Assembly (NCBI RefSeq): GCF_021462285.1
Contig: NZ_CP082787.1
Location: forward strand, 992,001 to 1,056,000
Source: Serratia entomophila
GTDB lineage: Bacteria > Pseudomonadota > Gammaproteobacteria > Enterobacterales > Enterobacteriaceae
Length of the DNA: 64,000 bases
Direction of reading: 5' to 3'
Shown here: positions 1 to 10,297 of the stretch, one piece after another
Position numbering within the stretch: the stretch's first letter is position 1
Layout of the letters: every line of letters begins with the position of its first letter
The notes under the pieces: model-generated
The model's input: the letters and a program-made list of their open reading frames with translations, nothing else
What the model was told of the DNA's origin: nothing
Database searches by the model: none
Program-made: the position numbers and the translations under genes

Positions 1-262
1 CTTTCACCTCAAATTCGACTTCCGCCAGCGATTCTGCGGTGTGGCGGGTCATCAGCTCGTTCTGGCTCGGCGTGACGTTGAGGCGCGGCGTCTGGTGATA
101 CAGCGCCAGGCAGATGGCGTCGAGCAGCGTGGTTTTACCGGCGCCGGTCGGCCCGGTGATGGCGAACAGCCCGTTGCTGGCGAAAGGCTCGGCGGTGAAA
201 TCTATCTTCCATTCGCCCTGCAACGAGTTGAGGTTTTTTAACCGCAGGCTGAGGATTTTCAT
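1..262 (-). CDS. sbcC: Exonuclease subunit SbcC, N-terminal part (cut by window edge)
   Basis: ATPase subunit of the SbcCD complex, which with SbcD opens hairpins and palindromes in DNA and processes double-strand ends. Only the first 87 or so codons are in the window. They read MKILSLRLKNLNSL, then a Walker A motif GPTGAGKTTLLDAI, the usual SbcC/Rad50 N-terminus. The ATG overlaps the sbcD stop codon by four bases (ATGA), so the two subunits are translationally coupled in one leftward operon. The rest lies beyond base 1. Confidence 0.95.
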   Translation of the reverse strand, partial: MKILSLRLKNLNSLQGEWKIDFTAEPFASNGLFAITGPTGAGKTTLLDAICLALYHQTPRLNVTPSQNELMTRHTAESLAEVEFEVK

Positions 263-1485
263 TGGTCCGCCTCCTGCTGCTGTACCCTCTCGACCACCTG
301 ATGGAACATCTGGCGCATCCGCTGCCGGCGCGCTTCGGCCATTTCCGGTTCTTGCGCCAGCCGCCGCTCGAACACTTCGTTGACGCTCAGCTCATTGAGC
401 GTTTCTTTGTCCTGCTGTTCGATCGCCTGTCGGCGCTGTTCTTTGCTGCGCCGCAGCAGCACCACTTCCACCGGCAGCTCATCCGCCAGCAGCTGGATGC
501 GGCGCTGGATGTCGCTGAGGTAATCCTGCGTCGCCACTTCGATATCCAGCCACACCGGCAATTCTCCCTGATAATCGGCGAACTGCCGCAGTTGCTGCTC
601 TATCTGCGGCAAATCGCCCTTGATCAGCTGCATTGGTTGGAAGTTTGGGATCTCCAGCGGCGTTACCTGCTGCAGGGCACCGGCGCTGAAGTCGACCATA
701 AACACGCTTTTGGCCTTGCCCAGTTCGTCGAAGCTGAGCGGGATAGGCGAGCCGCTGTAGCGAATATGCTCTGACTTGGCCACGTTCTGCGCACGGTGGA
801 TATGGCCCAGCGCGATGTAATCGGCGGGGGGAAACGCCTGAGCCGGGAACGCGTCAAGCGTGCCGATGTAGATATCGCGCACCGAGTCGGAGGCGGTGAC
901 GCCCACGGTGGTCAGATGCCCGGTGGCGACGATCGGCAGCGGCAGCCCCAGTTGGTCGCGCCGGGCGCAGGCCGCCTGATACAGCGTCTGATAGTGTTCG
1001 GCGATCGCTTCCTGCAGCGCCTGCTGCTTCTGCGCGCCGGATTCGCCGGCGCGGCTGGTGAGCAGATCGCGCGGCCGCAGAAAGGGGATGGCGCACAGCA
1101 CCGCGCCCGGCTGGCCGTCGCGCTGGTTCAGCACCAGGATTTGCCGTTCAATGTCGCTTTGGGCATTGGCGATGACGGTGGTATTCAGGCAGGAAAGCAG
1201 TTCGCGCGACTCGTTCAACGTCGCCACGGAATCGTGGTTGCCGCCCAGCACCACCAGCTGGCAGCCGGTACGTTGCAGCTCCACCACGAAACGGTTATAC
1301 AGCTCGCGGGCATAGCTGGGTGGGGAGCCGGTATCGAACAGATCCCCGGCGACGATCAGCGCATCCACCTGCTGTTGCTCGATCTGTTCGATCAGCCAGC
1401 GCAAAAAAGCCTGATGCTCGGCGGCGCGGCTTTTGGTGAAAAAGTACTGGCCAAGATGCCAGTCAGAGGTGTGGATCAGGCGCAT
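259..1485 (-). CDS. sbcD: Exonuclease subunit SbcD
   Basis: Mn-dependent nuclease subunit of SbcCD, 408 aa, full length for the family. Metallophosphoesterase motifs are visible: DWHLGQ near the N-terminus, AGDLFDTG, then GNHDS, followed later by GHIHRAQ. It starts MRLIHTSDWHLG at an ATG that lies 202 bases from the divergent phoB start, the arrangement known in Escherichia coli. sbcC follows with a four-base overlap. Confidence 0.96.
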   Translation of the reverse strand: MRLIHTSDWHLGQYFFTKSRAAEHQAFLRWLIEQIEQQQVDALIVAGDLFDTGSPPSYARELYNRFVVELQRTGCQLVVLGGNHDSVATLNESRELLSCLNTTVIANAQSDIERQILVLNQRDGQPGAVLCAIPFLRPRDLLTSRAGESGAQKQQALQEAIAEHYQTLYQAACARRDQLGLPLPIVATGHLTTVGVTASDSVRDIYIGTLDAFPAQAFPPADYIALGHIHRAQNVAKSEHIRYSGSPIPLSFDELGKAKSVFMVDFSAGALQQVTPLEIPNFQPMQLIKGDLPQIEQQLRQFADYQGELPVWLDIEVATQDYLSDIQRRIQLLADELPVEVVLLRRSKEQRRQAIEQQDKETLNELSVNEVFERRLAQEPEMAEARRQRMRQMFHQVVERVQQQEADQ

Positions 1486-1607
1486 GACACTCCCGGGGCG
1501 AAAAGGTAATGGCGGGGATTATAAAGGGAATATGATGTTTCTGCGTCCTTTGAAATAGTCGCTATGCTTACTGCCTGTAACAACCGGTTTTTTTCATGGC
1601 TATTTAT

Positions 1608-1639
1608 TTCATAAATCTGTCACAAAACTGACGCATAAT
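1608..1639 (+). promoter_or_regulatory. Pho box and -10 of the phoB promoter
   Basis: TTCATAAATCTGTCAC (1608-1623) continues into AAAACTGACG, giving the repeated CTGTCA/CTGACG half-sites bound by PhoB. CATAAT at 1634-1639 is a fitting -10, and PhoB replaces a -35. The same sequence type sits before E. coli phoB. This predicts autoactivation of phoBR under phosphate starvation. Confidence 0.85.
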
Positions 1640-1686
1640 GGCGCCCGCAATCAACTGTGATCGCTAACACATTGGCAGGATTGACG

Positions 1687-2376
1687 ATGGCAAGACGCAT
1701 ACTGGTGGTGGAAGACGAAGCGCCGATCCGTGAGATGGTGTGCTTTGTGTTGGAACAGAATGGTTACCAACCGTTGGAAGCCGAGGATTATGACAGCGCC
1801 GTGACGCGCCTGTCTGAGCCGTTCCCTGATTTGGTGTTGCTCGACTGGATGTTGCCCGGAGGTTCCGGCATTCAGTTTATCAAACATATGAAACGTGAAG
1901 CGCTGACCCGCGATATACCGGTGATGATGCTGACCGCACGCGGCGAAGAAGAAGATCGGGTGCGCGGGCTGGAAGTGGGGGCGGATGATTATATCACCAA
2001 GCCGTTTTCCCCCAAGGAGCTGGTAGCGCGCATCAAGGCGGTCATGCGCCGCATATCCCCGATGGCGGTGGAAGAAGTGATTGAAATGCAAGGGCTGAGT
2101 CTGGATCCTTCCTCCCACCGCGTGATGGCCAACGATCAGGCGCTGGAGATGGGGCCGACCGAATTCAAGCTGCTGCACTTCTTTATGACCCATCCGGAGC
2201 GTGTTTATAGCCGCGAACAGTTGCTTAATCACGTTTGGGGCACTAACGTTTATGTGGAAGACCGTACCGTTGACGTGCATATCCGTCGGCTCCGCAAGGC
2301 GTTAGAGACCAGTGGTCATGACAAAATGGTTCAAACCGTTCGGGGCACCGGCTACCGGTTCTCAACGCGCTACTGA
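1687..2376 (+). CDS. phoB: Phosphate response regulator PhoB
   Basis: Two-component response regulator of the phosphate regulon, 229 aa, the family's standard length. A receiver domain (residues 1-120) has the acidic pair in VVEDEAP, the phosphoacceptor Asp53 in [11 protein letters not shown], and Lys in [11 protein letters not shown]-terminal OmpR-type winged-helix DNA-binding domain ends in VRGTGYRFS. The ATG at 1687 ([11 protein letters not shown]) is chosen over an upstream in-frame ATG at 1657 because it matches the family N-terminus. phoR follows 24 bases downstream. Confidence 0.97.
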   Translation: MARRILVVEDEAPIREMVCFVLEQNGYQPLEAEDYDSAVTRLSEPFPDLVLLDWMLPGGSGIQFIKHMKREALTRDIPVMMLTARGEEEDRVRGLEVGADDYITKPFSPKELVARIKAVMRRISPMAVEEVIEMQGLSLDPSSHRVMANDQALEMGPTEFKLLHFFMTHPERVYSREQLLNHVWGTNVYVEDRTVDVHIRRLRKALETSGHDKMVQTVRGTGYRFSTRY

Positions 2377-2400
2377 TCGCGCCGCGCTGGAGAATACGCC

Positions 2401-3717
2401 GTGTTAGAACGTCTGTCGTGGAAGAGGCTGGCTCTGGAGCTGGCTCTTTTTTGTTTGCCTGCTTTGCTGCTGGGGCTGATTTTCGGTTATCTGCCCTGGT
2501 TCCTGCTGGCGTCCGCTTTGGCGGCGCTGGTGTGGAATTTTTACAATCAACTCAAACTTTCCCACTGGCTGTGGATCGACCGCAGCATGACGCCGCCCCC
2601 CGGGCGCTGGAGCTGGGAGCCGCTGTTCTACGGGCTGTACCAGATGCAGCAGCGCAACCGCCGCCGCCGCCGCGAGCTGGCGTTGTTGATCAAGCGCTTT
2701 CGCAGCGGGGCCGAGTCGCTGCCCGATGCGGTGGTGATGACCACCGTCGAAGGCAATATCTTCTGGTGCAACGGGCTGGCGCAGCATTTGCTGGGCTTCC
2801 GCTGGCCGGAAGATAACGGCCAACACATTCTCAACCTGCTGCGTTACCCGGAGTTCAGCCACTATCTGCAACAGCAGGAGTTTTCACGCCCGCTGACGCT
2901 GCAGCTGAACAACGAACACTACGTCGAATTCCGCGTGATGCCCTATTCCGAAGGCCAACTGCTGATGGTGGCGCGCGACGTGACGCAGATGCGTCAGCTG
3001 GAAGGCGCGCGGCGCAACTTCTTCGCCAACGTCAGCCACGAGCTGCGCACGCCGTTGACGGTGCTGCAGGGCTATCTGGAAATGATGAGCGACGAAGAGC
3101 TGGACGGTTCGCTGCGCGGCAAGGCGCTGGGCACCATGCAGGAGCAGACCCGGCGCATGGACGGGCTGGTCAAACAGTTGCTGACGCTGTCGCGTATTGA
3201 GGCGGCGCCCAACGTGGACATGAACGAACGGGTGGATATCCCGCTGATGCTGCGGGTGTTGCAGCGCGAGGCGCAGTCGCTGAGCGGCGGCAATCATGAG
3301 ATAAGCTTCCGGGTGAACGAGCAGCTTAAGGTGTTCGGCAATGAAGACCAGTTGCGCAGCGCGGTGTCGAACCTGGTGTATAACGCGGTCAATCACACGC
3401 CGAAGGGCACCAATATCGAAGTGAGCTGGCAACAGACGCCGCACGGCGCGCAGTTCCAGGTCAGCGATAACGGGCCGGGCATCGCCGCCGAGCATATTCC
3501 GCGCCTGACCGAACGCTTCTACCGCGTCGATAAGGCGCGCTCGCGACAGACCGGCGGCAGCGGGCTGGGGCTGGCGATCGTCAAGCATGCGCTCAGCCAC
3601 CACGATGCGCGGCTGGAAATCCTCAGCGAGCCGGGCAACGGCACGCGATTCATCTTTACCTTGCCTAACCGGTTGATTGTTCCCGCAGCTTTATCAGAGA
3701 ATGCGGTGAGAAATTAA
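2401..3717 (+). CDS. phoR: Phosphate regulon sensor histidine kinase PhoR
   Basis: Membrane sensor kinase that phosphorylates PhoB when phosphate is scarce. It has 438 aa and a GTG start. Two hydrophobic segments lie in the first 60 residues, followed by a PAS-like region, the H-box [10 protein letters not shown] with His213, and an ATPase domain with N box ([10 protein letters not shown]), DNGPGI and GLGLAIVKH motifs. It is co-directional with phoB and almost certainly in one operon under the Pho box. Confidence 0.97.
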   Translation: MLERLSWKRLALELALFCLPALLLGLIFGYLPWFLLASALAALVWNFYNQLKLSHWLWIDRSMTPPPGRWSWEPLFYGLYQMQQRNRRRRRELALLIKRFRSGAESLPDAVVMTTVEGNIFWCNGLAQHLLGFRWPEDNGQHILNLLRYPEFSHYLQQQEFSRPLTLQLNNEHYVEFRVMPYSEGQLLMVARDVTQMRQLEGARRNFFANVSHELRTPLTVLQGYLEMMSDEELDGSLRGKALGTMQEQTRRMDGLVKQLLTLSRIEAAPNVDMNERVDIPLMLRVLQREAQSLSGGNHEISFRVNEQLKVFGNEDQLRSAVSNLVYNAVNHTPKGTNIEVSWQQTPHGAQFQVSDNGPGIAAEHIPRLTERFYRVDKARSRQTGGSGLGLAIVKHALSHHDARLEILSEPGNGTRFIFTLPNRLIVPAALSENAVRN

Positions 3718-3731
3718 CGCGAGAGACAGGT

Positions 3732-4670
3732 ATGACCCGAATTTCCCGATGGCTGTTGCTTTGCCTGGCGCTGCTGGCCGGCCGTGGCGCGCTGGCGCAA
3801 CCGGACGGCATGCTGTCGGGCAACCTGTCCAGCGTCGGTTCCGATACCCTGGCGAATCTGATGGCGCTGTGGGGGCAAGATTTCAGCCAGCATTACCCCA
3901 ACGTTAACCTGCAGATCCAGGCCGCCGGTTCTTCGACCGCGCCAACCGCGCTGGCGGCGGGCGCCGCGCAGCTTGGGCCGATGAGCCGGCCGATGAAGGC
4001 GGCGGAGGTCTCTGCGTTCGAACACCGCTACGGCTATGCGCCGCTGGCGGTGCCGGTAGCGGTGGACGCGCTGGTGGTGCTGGTGCATCAGGACAACCCG
4101 CTGCGCGGCCTTAACCTGCAGCAGCTTGATCGCGTTTTCTCCGCCACCCGGCGCTGCGGCGAAAGCCGCCCGTTAACGCGCTGGGGCGAGCTGGGGCTCA
4201 GCGGCGACTGGGCTGCGCGCGCGCTGCAGCGTTTTGGGCGCAATTCCGCTTCCGGCACCTACGGTTATTTCAAGCTGCGCGCGCTGTGCGGCGGCGATTT
4301 TATGCCGCGGGTCAATGAGCTGCCCGGTTCTGCCTCGGTGGTGCAGGCGGTGGCCGGTTCGTTGAACGGCATTGGCTACGCCAGCATCGGCTTTCGCGCC
4401 AGCGGCGTGCGCCTGCTGCCGCTGGCGGAAAACGGCACTGACTATATCGCGCCTACCGACGTCAACGTGCGTAACGGCAGCTACCCGCTGGCGCGCTATC
4501 TGTACATCTATATCAACAAGGCGCCCAATCAGCCGCTGGAGCCGCTGACCGCCGCCTTCCTCGATCGGGTACTGTCGGACACCGGGCAGGGGCTGGTCAA
4601 CCACGACGGCTACCTGCCGCTGCCGCCCGCTACGCTGCAGAAAACCCGCCGGGCGCTGGGCCTGAAATAA
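3732..4670 (+). CDS. PstS-family phosphate-binding periplasmic protein
   Basis: A 312-aa secreted protein of the phosphate ABC-transporter substrate-binding family. The N-terminus is a signal peptide with a likely cut after ALA (about residue 22). The phosphate-contact motif style is present as [21 protein letters not shown] and [11 protein letters not shown]. It sits 14 bases after phoR with a GAGAGACAGGT ribosome-binding site, so it is probably in the Pho operon. The position differs from the classic pstSCAB operon, so it is a separate PstS-like binder rather than pstS itself. Confidence 0.85.
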   Translation: MTRISRWLLLCLALLAGRGALAQPDGMLSGNLSSVGSDTLANLMALWGQDFSQHYPNVNLQIQAAGSSTAPTALAAGAAQLGPMSRPMKAAEVSAFEHRYGYAPLAVPVAVDALVVLVHQDNPLRGLNLQQLDRVFSATRRCGESRPLTRWGELGLSGDWAARALQRFGRNSASGTYGYFKLRALCGGDFMPRVNELPGSASVVQAVAGSLNGIGYASIGFRASGVRLLPLAENGTDYIAPTDVNVRNGSYPLARYLYIYINKAPNQPLEPLTAAFLDRVLSDTGQGLVNHDGYLPLPPATLQKTRRALGLK

Positions 4671-4690
4671 CCCGGCGCAGCCAGCGCATC

Positions 4691-4729
4691 CCGCGCGAAA
4701 ACAGCTGCTTTATTGGCGTTTTCGCGCGG
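4691..4729 (+). terminator. Perfect 12-bp hairpin after the PstS-like gene
   Basis: CCGCGCGAAAAC (4691-4702) pairs exactly with GTTTTCGCGCGG (4718-4729) around a 15-base loop, 20 bases after the stop codon. There is no long T-run, so it may be a weak terminator or a 3' stability hairpin. Confidence 0.5.
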
Positions 4730-4813
4730 TTAGTTAGCATATGCTTCACGTTTTGTGAGAAGGTTGCTCAAAAATGATACAAATCATGTAGTGTATATTT
4801 ATTGATAGCCAAT

Positions 4814-4903
4814 ATGATCGACTGGTGGCTAAACTTTATCTGGTCAATAACTCTGCTTTTCGCCGTGCGCCTTGCCTTGAAGCGCTATAAACGTTTACCT
4901 TAG
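4814..4903 (+). CDS. Possible 29-aa membrane small protein
   Basis: An ATG-to-TAG frame encoding MIDWWLNFIWSITLLF and then a basic tail RLALKRYKRLP. That is one hydrophobic segment followed by positive charges, like many bacterial small membrane proteins. It lies alone in the 448-base gap between the PstS-like gene and brnQ, and a terminator-like hairpin follows at 4987. No good ribosome-binding site is visible, and I do not recognise the protein. It could be chance. Confidence 0.3.
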   Translation: MIDWWLNFIWSITLLFAVRLALKRYKRLP

Positions 4904-4986
4904 CCCTCGTTGTCGGATTAAACCTCCATTTTTATAACTCTTAAAACTCTGCCCATCACCATGAGTGGTTACTTTCAAATAAGGAC

Positions 4987-5012
4987 AAAACGCCGGACGT
5001 CACGCGTTTTTT
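4987..5012 (+). terminator. Terminator-like hairpin in the brnQ leader
   Basis: AAAACGC (4987-4993) pairs with GCGTTTT (5004-5010) around a 10-base loop, and the T-run extends to 5012. It lies upstream of brnQ and downstream of the small frame at 4814. It could end a short transcript or act as an attenuator for brnQ. No leader peptide rich in branched-chain codons was found. Confidence 0.4.
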
Positions 5013-5117
5013 GCACTTATTGCTCTGAGGATGAAACGGCGGGCCGGCAACCGGTGGGGCTTAACGCACCACGCTATCGGACACTTTTTTTCATTTGAAC
5101 AGGCAACACGACATCGT

Positions 5118-6437
5118 ATGACTCATCGTTTAACGTCAAAAGATATTCTGGCATTGGGATTTATGACCTTTGCCTTGTTCGTCGGCGCCGGGAATATCAT
5201 TTTCCCGCCGATGGTGGGGCTGCAGTCTGGTGAACACGTCTGGACCGCGGCGATCGGCTTTCTGATCACCGCCGTGGGCCTGCCGGTGATGACCGTGATT
5301 GCGCTGGCGCGCGTTGGCGGCGGCATCGACGCCCTCAGCACGCCGATTGGCCGCAGCGCGGGCCTGCTGCTGGCGACCGTCTGCTATCTGGCGGTCGGCC
5401 CGCTGTTCGCCACGCCGCGCACCGCCACCGTATCCTTTGAAGTGGGTATCGCCCCGCTGACCGGCGACGGCGCCATGCCGCTGTTTATCTACAGCCTGGT
5501 GTATTTCGCGCTGGTGATCGGCATTTCTCTGTATCCGGGCCGCTTGCTCGATACCGTCGGCCACGTGCTGGCGCCGCTGAAAATCGTTGCGCTGGGCGCG
5601 TTGGGCATCGCCGCGCTGCTGTGGCCGGCGGGTGCGCCTATCCCGGCGACCGAGATTTATCAGAACGTTCCTTTCTCTTCCGGTTTCGTTAACGGCTATC
5701 TGACCATGGATACGCTGGGCGCGCTGGTGTTCGGCATCGTCATCGTCAACGCCGCACGTTCCCGCGGCGTGAAAGACGCCGGCCTGCTGACGCGCTACAC
5801 CATTCTGGCCGGGCTGATCGCCGGCGTGGGGCTGACGCTGGTTTACCTGAGCCTGTTCAAACTGGGTTCCGGCAGCGGCGTGCTGGTGCCTGACGCCACC
5901 AACGGCGCGCAGATCCTGCATGCCTACGTGCAAAACACCTTCGGCGGCCTGGGCAGCTTCTTCCTGGCGGCGCTGATCTTTATCGCCTGCATGGTCACCG
6001 CGGTAGGCCTGACCTGCGCCTGCGCCGAGTTCTTCGCCCAATACCTGCCGTTCTCTTACAAAACGCTGGTGTTCATTCTGGGCCTGTTCTCGATGGTGGT
6101 GTCCAACCTGGGCCTGAGCCATCTGATCCAGATCTCCATCCCGGTGCTGACCGCGATTTACCCGCCGTGCATCGTGCTGGTGGTGCTGAGCTTCACCCTG
6201 CGCTGGTGGCACAGCGCGCCGCGCATCATCGCGCCGGTGATGTTAGTCAGCCTGTTGTTTGGTATCCTTGACGCGGTGAAAGCGTCCAGCCTCCAGCATC
6301 TGCTGCCGGCCTGGAGCAATCACCTGCCGCTGGCGGAGCAGGGCTTGGCATGGTTGTCGCCTTCGCTGTTGATGCTGGCGCTGGTCGCGATTTATGATCG
6401 GGTGTGCACGCGTACTGAAGTTACCGCGCACCAATAA
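5118..6437 (+). CDS. brnQ: Branched-chain amino acid:cation symporter BrnQ
   Basis: Inner-membrane carrier for leucine, isoleucine and valine (LIVCS family), 439 aa, equal to the E. coli protein. About twelve hydrophobic segments span the length. Hallmark stretches are [13 protein letters not shown] near the N-terminus and [11 protein letters not shown] near residue 310. The ATG at 5118 ([10 protein letters not shown]) fits the family. The frame stays open upstream to 5031, but that extension has no counterpart. proY follows after a terminator. Confidence 0.95.
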   Translation: MTHRLTSKDILALGFMTFALFVGAGNIIFPPMVGLQSGEHVWTAAIGFLITAVGLPVMTVIALARVGGGIDALSTPIGRSAGLLLATVCYLAVGPLFATPRTATVSFEVGIAPLTGDGAMPLFIYSLVYFALVIGISLYPGRLLDTVGHVLAPLKIVALGALGIAALLWPAGAPIPATEIYQNVPFSSGFVNGYLTMDTLGALVFGIVIVNAARSRGVKDAGLLTRYTILAGLIAGVGLTLVYLSLFKLGSGSGVLVPDATNGAQILHAYVQNTFGGLGSFFLAALIFIACMVTAVGLTCACAEFFAQYLPFSYKTLVFILGLFSMVVSNLGLSHLIQISIPVLTAIYPPCIVLVVLSFTLRWWHSAPRIIAPVMLVSLLFGILDAVKASSLQHLLPAWSNHLPLAEQGLAWLSPSLLMLALVAIYDRVCTRTEVTAHQ

Positions 6438-6457
6438 AATACCGGTCTGAATTTTGG

Positions 6458-6483
6458 GCCACGGACTTGTCCGTGGCTTTTTT
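6458..6483 (+). terminator. Rho-independent terminator after brnQ
   Basis: GCCACGGAC (6458-6466) pairs with GTCCGTGGC (6469-6477) and is followed by six T. It lies between brnQ and proY, so proY is either read through or has its own weak promoter. Confidence 0.85.
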
Positions 6484-6508
6484 ACGTTTAAAAACACGGG
6501 TCATTTTC

Positions 6509-7915
6509 ATGCAACAACAGTCACCCACCACCGCCCCCGCCAATAAGCTGAAGCGCGGTCTCAGCACCCGTCACATCCGCTTTATGGCCCTCGGCTCGGC
6601 CATCGGCACCGGGCTGTTCTACGGTTCGGCGGACGCCATCAAAATGGCCGGCCCGAGCGTGCTGCTGGCCTATCTGATCGGCGGCGTCGTGGCCTTTATC
6701 ATCATGCGCGCGCTGGGCGAAATGTCGGTCAACAACCCGCAGGCCAGTTCGTTTTCCCGCTACGCGCAGGACTATCTCGGGCCGATGGCCGGCTACATCA
6801 CCGGCTGGACCTACTGCTTCGAGATCCTGATCGTCGCCATTGCCGACGTGACCGCCTTCGGCATCTATATGGGCGTGTGGTTCCCGGAGGTGCCGCATTG
6901 GATCTGGGTGCTGAGCGTGGTGTTGATCATCGGCGCCATCAACCTGATGAGCGTCAAGGTGTTCGGCGAGCTGGAGTTCTGGTTCTCGTTCTTCAAGGTC
7001 GCCACCATCATCATCATGATCGCCGCCGGTATCGGCATCATCGTCTGGGGGATTGGCAACGGCGGGCAGCCGACCGGCATCCATAACCTGTGGTCCAACG
7101 GCGGCTTCTTCAGCAACGGCTTTATCGGCATGATCCTGTCGCTGCAGCTGGTGATGTTCGCCTACGGCGGCATCGAAATCATCGGCATTACCGCCGGCGA
7201 AGCCAAAGACCCGAAAAAATCGATTCCGCAGGCCATCAACTCGGTGCCGTGGCGCATTCTGGTGTTCTATGTCGGTACGCTGTTCGTCATCATGTCGATC
7301 TACCCCTGGAACCAGGTGGGCACCAACGGCAGCCCGTTCGTGCTGACCTTCCAGCATATGGGCATCACGGTCGCGGCGGGCATCCTCAACTTCGTGGTGA
7401 TCACCGCTTCGCTGTCGGCGATTAACAGCGACGTGTTCGGCGTCGGCCGCATGCTGCACGGCATGGCCGAGCAGGGCCATGCGCCGAAGATGTTCAGCAA
7501 GGTTTCTAAACGCGGCATTCCGTGGGTGACGGTGGTGGTGATGATGCTGGCGCTGCTGTTGGCGGTGTATCTCAACTACATCATGCCGGAAAGCGTGTTC
7601 CTGGTGATCGCCTCGCTGGCCACCTTCGCCACCGTGTGGGTGTGGATCATGATCCTGTTCTCGCAGATCGCCTTCCGCCGCAGCCTGAGCAAGGACCAGG
7701 TAAAACAGCTGGCGTTTCCGCTGCGCGGCGGCGTGTTCACCTCGGTGGCGGCGATCCTCTTCCTGGTGTTTATCATCGGCCTGATCGGCTACTTCCCGAC
7801 CACCCGCGTCTCCTTGTATGCCGGGCTGGTATGGGTAGCGGTGCTGCTGGCGGGGTATTACTTCAAGGTTAACCGTCAGAAGAAACGGGCGGTGCTGGCG
7901 CCACAGCAGGATTGA
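6509..7915 (+). CDS. proY: Proline-specific permease ProY
   Basis: Amino-acid permease of the APC superfamily, 468 aa with about twelve transmembrane segments. The typical N-terminal signature [20 protein letters not shown] precedes IGTGLFYGS, and [18 protein letters not shown] lies near residue 225. Both match the ProY group closely. The start is taken at the ATG at 6509 (MQQQSPTT). An upstream in-frame ATG at 6467 lies in the brnQ terminator. The brnQ-proY order is the enterobacterial norm. Confidence 0.93.
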   Translation: MQQQSPTTAPANKLKRGLSTRHIRFMALGSAIGTGLFYGSADAIKMAGPSVLLAYLIGGVVAFIIMRALGEMSVNNPQASSFSRYAQDYLGPMAGYITGWTYCFEILIVAIADVTAFGIYMGVWFPEVPHWIWVLSVVLIIGAINLMSVKVFGELEFWFSFFKVATIIIMIAAGIGIIVWGIGNGGQPTGIHNLWSNGGFFSNGFIGMILSLQLVMFAYGGIEIIGITAGEAKDPKKSIPQAINSVPWRILVFYVGTLFVIMSIYPWNQVGTNGSPFVLTFQHMGITVAAGILNFVVITASLSAINSDVFGVGRMLHGMAEQGHAPKMFSKVSKRGIPWVTVVVMMLALLLAVYLNYIMPESVFLVIASLATFATVWVWIMILFSQIAFRRSLSKDQVKQLAFPLRGGVFTSVAAILFLVFIIGLIGYFPTTRVSLYAGLVWVAVLLAGYYFKVNRQKKRAVLAPQQD

Positions 7916-7923
7916 AAATAACA

Positions 7924-7950
7924 ACACCGGCGGGGCGCCGGTGTTTTTTT
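7924..7950 (+). terminator. Rho-independent terminator after proY
   Basis: ACACCGGC (7924-7931) pairs with GCCGGTGT (7937-7944) around GGGGC and is followed by a seven-T run. It separates proY from the convergent higA. Confidence 0.88.
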
Positions 7951-7962
7951 ATCGGGAAGAGG

Positions 7963-8250
7963 TTAGGCAAAATCCAGCTTATGCAGCCTGGAGACGTCTA
8001 TATTTTGTCTGGCATGCCACAAATCGTAAGCATCCTGCAGGCCCATCCAGACCTGCTCGGAACTGCCGATGACGATGGACAGGCGGATGGCCATTTCTGG
8101 TGAGATATCAGATTTGCAGGTAATCAGCCGCTGAACCGTCGATGGGGCCACGTCCAGCGCCTTGGCCAAACCGCGTGCGCTTAGGTTCAGCGTTTCCATG
8201 GTTTCCTTGAGCAACTCTCCGGGATGAGGGGGGTTATGCATGCGGTTCAT
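7963..8250 (-). CDS. higA: HigA-type antitoxin (XRE family)
   Basis: A 95-aa helix-turn-helix protein of the HigA/VapI addiction-antidote family. HPGELLKETM is the family signature near residue 9, followed by an HTH (ARGLAKALDVAPSTVQRLI). It binds and neutralises the HigB toxin and should repress the operon. The ATG overlaps the higB TAA by one base, so the toxin is translated first, the order typical of higBA. Met4 (MHNPPHP) is an alternative start. Confidence 0.9.
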   Translation of the reverse strand: MNRMHNPPHPGELLKETMETLNLSARGLAKALDVAPSTVQRLITCKSDISPEMAIRLSIVIGSSEQVWMGLQDAYDLWHARQNIDVSRLHKLDFA

Positions 8251-8528
8251 TAGTGGTAGTCCTCATAGTTGACGATATAAACATCGCCCTCGAACAGTTC
8301 AAACGTAATACGCCAGTTGCCGGTAACGGTGACAGACCATTGCCCGTTGCGATCCCCTGTTAATGAGTGCAAAAAGAAACCGGGCAGATCTACATCGTTG
8401 ATTTCTTTAGCCAGATCCAACACGCTCAGGCGCAGTGAAATTTTTTTCGCCTGTTTTGCATCGATGCCCGCCGTTGAACCGGTTTCAAAGAATTTTTTGA
8501 GTCCTTTATGCCTGAAGCTTTTTATCAT
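8250..8528 (-). CDS. higB: HigB-type RelE-family toxin
   Basis: A 92-aa toxin that opens MIKSFRHKGLKKFFETG and ends GNWRITFEL...VYIVNYEDYH, the RelE/HigB fold signature of ribosome-dependent mRNA interferases. It is the promoter-proximal gene of the pair. It is complete with no disrupted codon, so the module looks functional. Confidence 0.9.
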   Translation of the reverse strand: MIKSFRHKGLKKFFETGSTAGIDAKQAKKISLRLSVLDLAKEINDVDLPGFFLHSLTGDRNGQWSVTVTGNWRITFELFEGDVYIVNYEDYH

Positions 8529-8547
8529 CCTGATGGCTCCATGGGGT

Positions 8548-8591
8548 GTTGCGTTATGCGCATCATAATGGGGGGCTGCGTATGACGCAAC
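8548..8591 (-). promoter_or_regulatory. Inverted-repeat operator upstream of higBA
   Basis: TTGCGTTATGCGCA (8549-8562) and TGCGTATGACGCAA (8577-8590) are inverted copies matching at 12 of 14 positions, with one further matching pair outside and a 14-base spacer. They sit 20-60 bases upstream of higB, where a HigA dimer would autoregulate. Confidence 0.6.
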
Positions 8592-8620
8592 GATATAGAG
8601 GGTTTTTGTTCGGCAGATGC

Positions 8621-8884
8621 CTACCGCTTTTCCTCCGGCTCATCGTCACCCGAAGCGCGCGCTTCGAGACGCGGGCAGCCGTCGTTCAGCCGTTCCTCGC
8701 TTTCCTCGCCGGCGCAGCGCGCCAGCACTTCGCGGATATCCTGCAGGTTGTTGCTCAGGGCGCTCAGCGCCGGCTGCAGGTTGCTGTTCATGCGGCTTTC
8801 GTCCAGCGATGCGCTGTGCAGGCAGCCGACGAACAGCAGGGTGGCCAGCAGGGTAAACAGCCGGTGACGTAAAGGTTTCAGCAA
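8621..8884 (-). CDS. Small lipoprotein, function unknown
   Basis: An 87-aa predicted lipoprotein. A TTG start at 8884 is supported by AAGGAGAGAGGA immediately upstream. The N-terminus (LKPLRHRLFTLLATLLFVGC) is a signal peptide ending in the lipobox FVGC, giving a lipid-modified Cys near residue 20. The mature part is polar and charged, with two further Cys, and ends DDEPEEKR. It lies 31 bases after ybdG and may be cotranscribed. I do not recognise a function. Confidence 0.65.
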   Translation of the reverse strand: MLKPLRHRLFTLLATLLFVGCLHSASLDESRMNSNLQPALSALSNNLQDIREVLARCAGEESEERLNDGCPRLEARASGDDEPEEKR

Positions 8885-8915
8885 TCCTCTCTCCTTCTGC
8901 GGGCCAGGGAGACGC

Positions 8916-10160
8916 CTATGCCGGCTGCAGCATGCTGCGCATGTCGTTGCCGGTCGGCGTTTGGTGAACGCGCAGATCGAATTCGCCAATCACCGCCAGA
9001 ATATGATCGAAGATATCCGCCTGAATGCTTTCGTATTCCGCCCAGGCTGTGGTGTTGGTGAAGGCGTAAATTTCCAGCGGCAGGCCTTCCGGCGTCGGCG
9101 CCAGCTGGCGCACCATCAGGGTCATATTCTGGTGAATGCGCGGATGAGCGCGCAGATAAGCCGTCAAATAGGCACGCAGGGTGCCGAGGTTGGTCAGGCG
9201 GCGGCCGTTGAGCGGCGAAGCCAGGTCCACCTCAATTTGTCGGTTATGCTGGCTCAGCTCCTGGTCTTTATCGTTCAGATAGCTTTGCAGCAGCGGGTTG
9301 CGCTTCAAACGCAGCCGTTCTTCATCCGACAGGAAATGCACGCTGGCGGTATCGATATTGATGCTGCGCTTGATGCGCCGCCCGCCGGATTCGGACATCG
9401 AACGCCAGTTTTTGAATGAGTCGGAAATCAGCGCGTAAGTGGGAATGGTGGTGACGGTGTTGTCCCAGTTTTTGACCTTGACGGTGGTCAGGCCAATGTC
9501 AGTCACCGCCCCGTCCGCGCCATATTTCGGCATTTCCAGCCAGTCGCCGATTTTCAGCATGTCGTTGGCGGAAAGCTGAATGCCCGCCACCAACCCGAGG
9601 ATCGGGTCTTTGAACACCAACATCAGCACCGCGGTCATGGCGCCAAGGCCGCTGAGCAGCAGCAGCGGCGATTTTCCCATCAGCAGCGAGACGATCATGA
9701 TGCCGATCAGGATCGCCGCCACCAGCTTCAGCCCCTGGAAAATACCGCGCAGCGGCAGCTGGTTGGAAATGGGATTCTGGCGCAGCATCGCCAGCAGGGT
9801 ATCCAGCAAAGAAAACAGCGACAGCAGCGCGAAGGCGAGGATCCACACCTGCGCGGCGGTGGCGATCACCGCCTGCGTTTGGCTGCCGGCCTGCAGCCAC
9901 AGCATCGCCTGCACGTTGATGATTACCCCTTGCAGCAACAGCGCCATGCGCTGGAACAGCTTGTACTGGGTGATGGCCTGCTGCCAGACGCGCTGCGACT
10001 GCCGGCCGCGCCGCTGAATGGCGGCCAGCACCACGCGGTGCAGCACCAGGTGGATCACTACGGAAATCAGCAGGATCAGCCCCAGCACCATCAGTAGAGA
10101 CATCATTCCGCCGAATTCCAGCCCAAACTGTTCCAGCCAACGCGTTATCTGTTGTTGCAT
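8916..10160 (-). CDS. ybdG: Miniconductance mechanosensitive channel YbdG (MscM)
   Basis: MscS-superfamily inner-membrane channel, 414 aa, matching the E. coli YbdG length. The N-terminal half carries about five hydrophobic helices. The pore-lining and beta domain begins at [20 protein letters not shown] and continues with [13 protein letters not shown]. The C-terminus ends [11 protein letters not shown]. It gives protection against osmotic shock. It is divergent from malZ. Confidence 0.93.
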   Translation of the reverse strand: MQQQITRWLEQFGLEFGGMMSLLMVLGLILLISVVIHLVLHRVVLAAIQRRGRQSQRVWQQAITQYKLFQRMALLLQGVIINVQAMLWLQAGSQTQAVIATAAQVWILAFALLSLFSLLDTLLAMLRQNPISNQLPLRGIFQGLKLVAAILIGIMIVSLLMGKSPLLLLSGLGAMTAVLMLVFKDPILGLVAGIQLSANDMLKIGDWLEMPKYGADGAVTDIGLTTVKVKNWDNTVTTIPTYALISDSFKNWRSMSESGGRRIKRSINIDTASVHFLSDEERLRLKRNPLLQSYLNDKDQELSQHNRQIEVDLASPLNGRRLTNLGTLRAYLTAYLRAHPRIHQNMTLMVRQLAPTPEGLPLEIYAFTNTTAWAEYESIQADIFDHILAVIGEFDLRVHQTPTGNDMRSMLQPA

Positions 10161-10297
10161 TGCCGCTCCTTAAAAAATACGCAAAAAATATCCAATATGC
10201 TCAAAAGACGTTAGCCTAAGGGTTAAGCGGCAACATTTGTGCCTGTTTACCTTTTTTTACATAGGGTTAGCATTGTTTTTCGCTCTCCGCCCCCCGG

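Noticed and set aside
5136..7927. Long antisense frames over brnQ and proY
   Set aside because: Compositional shadows (Arg, Gln, His, Asp rich) of real membrane-protein genes.
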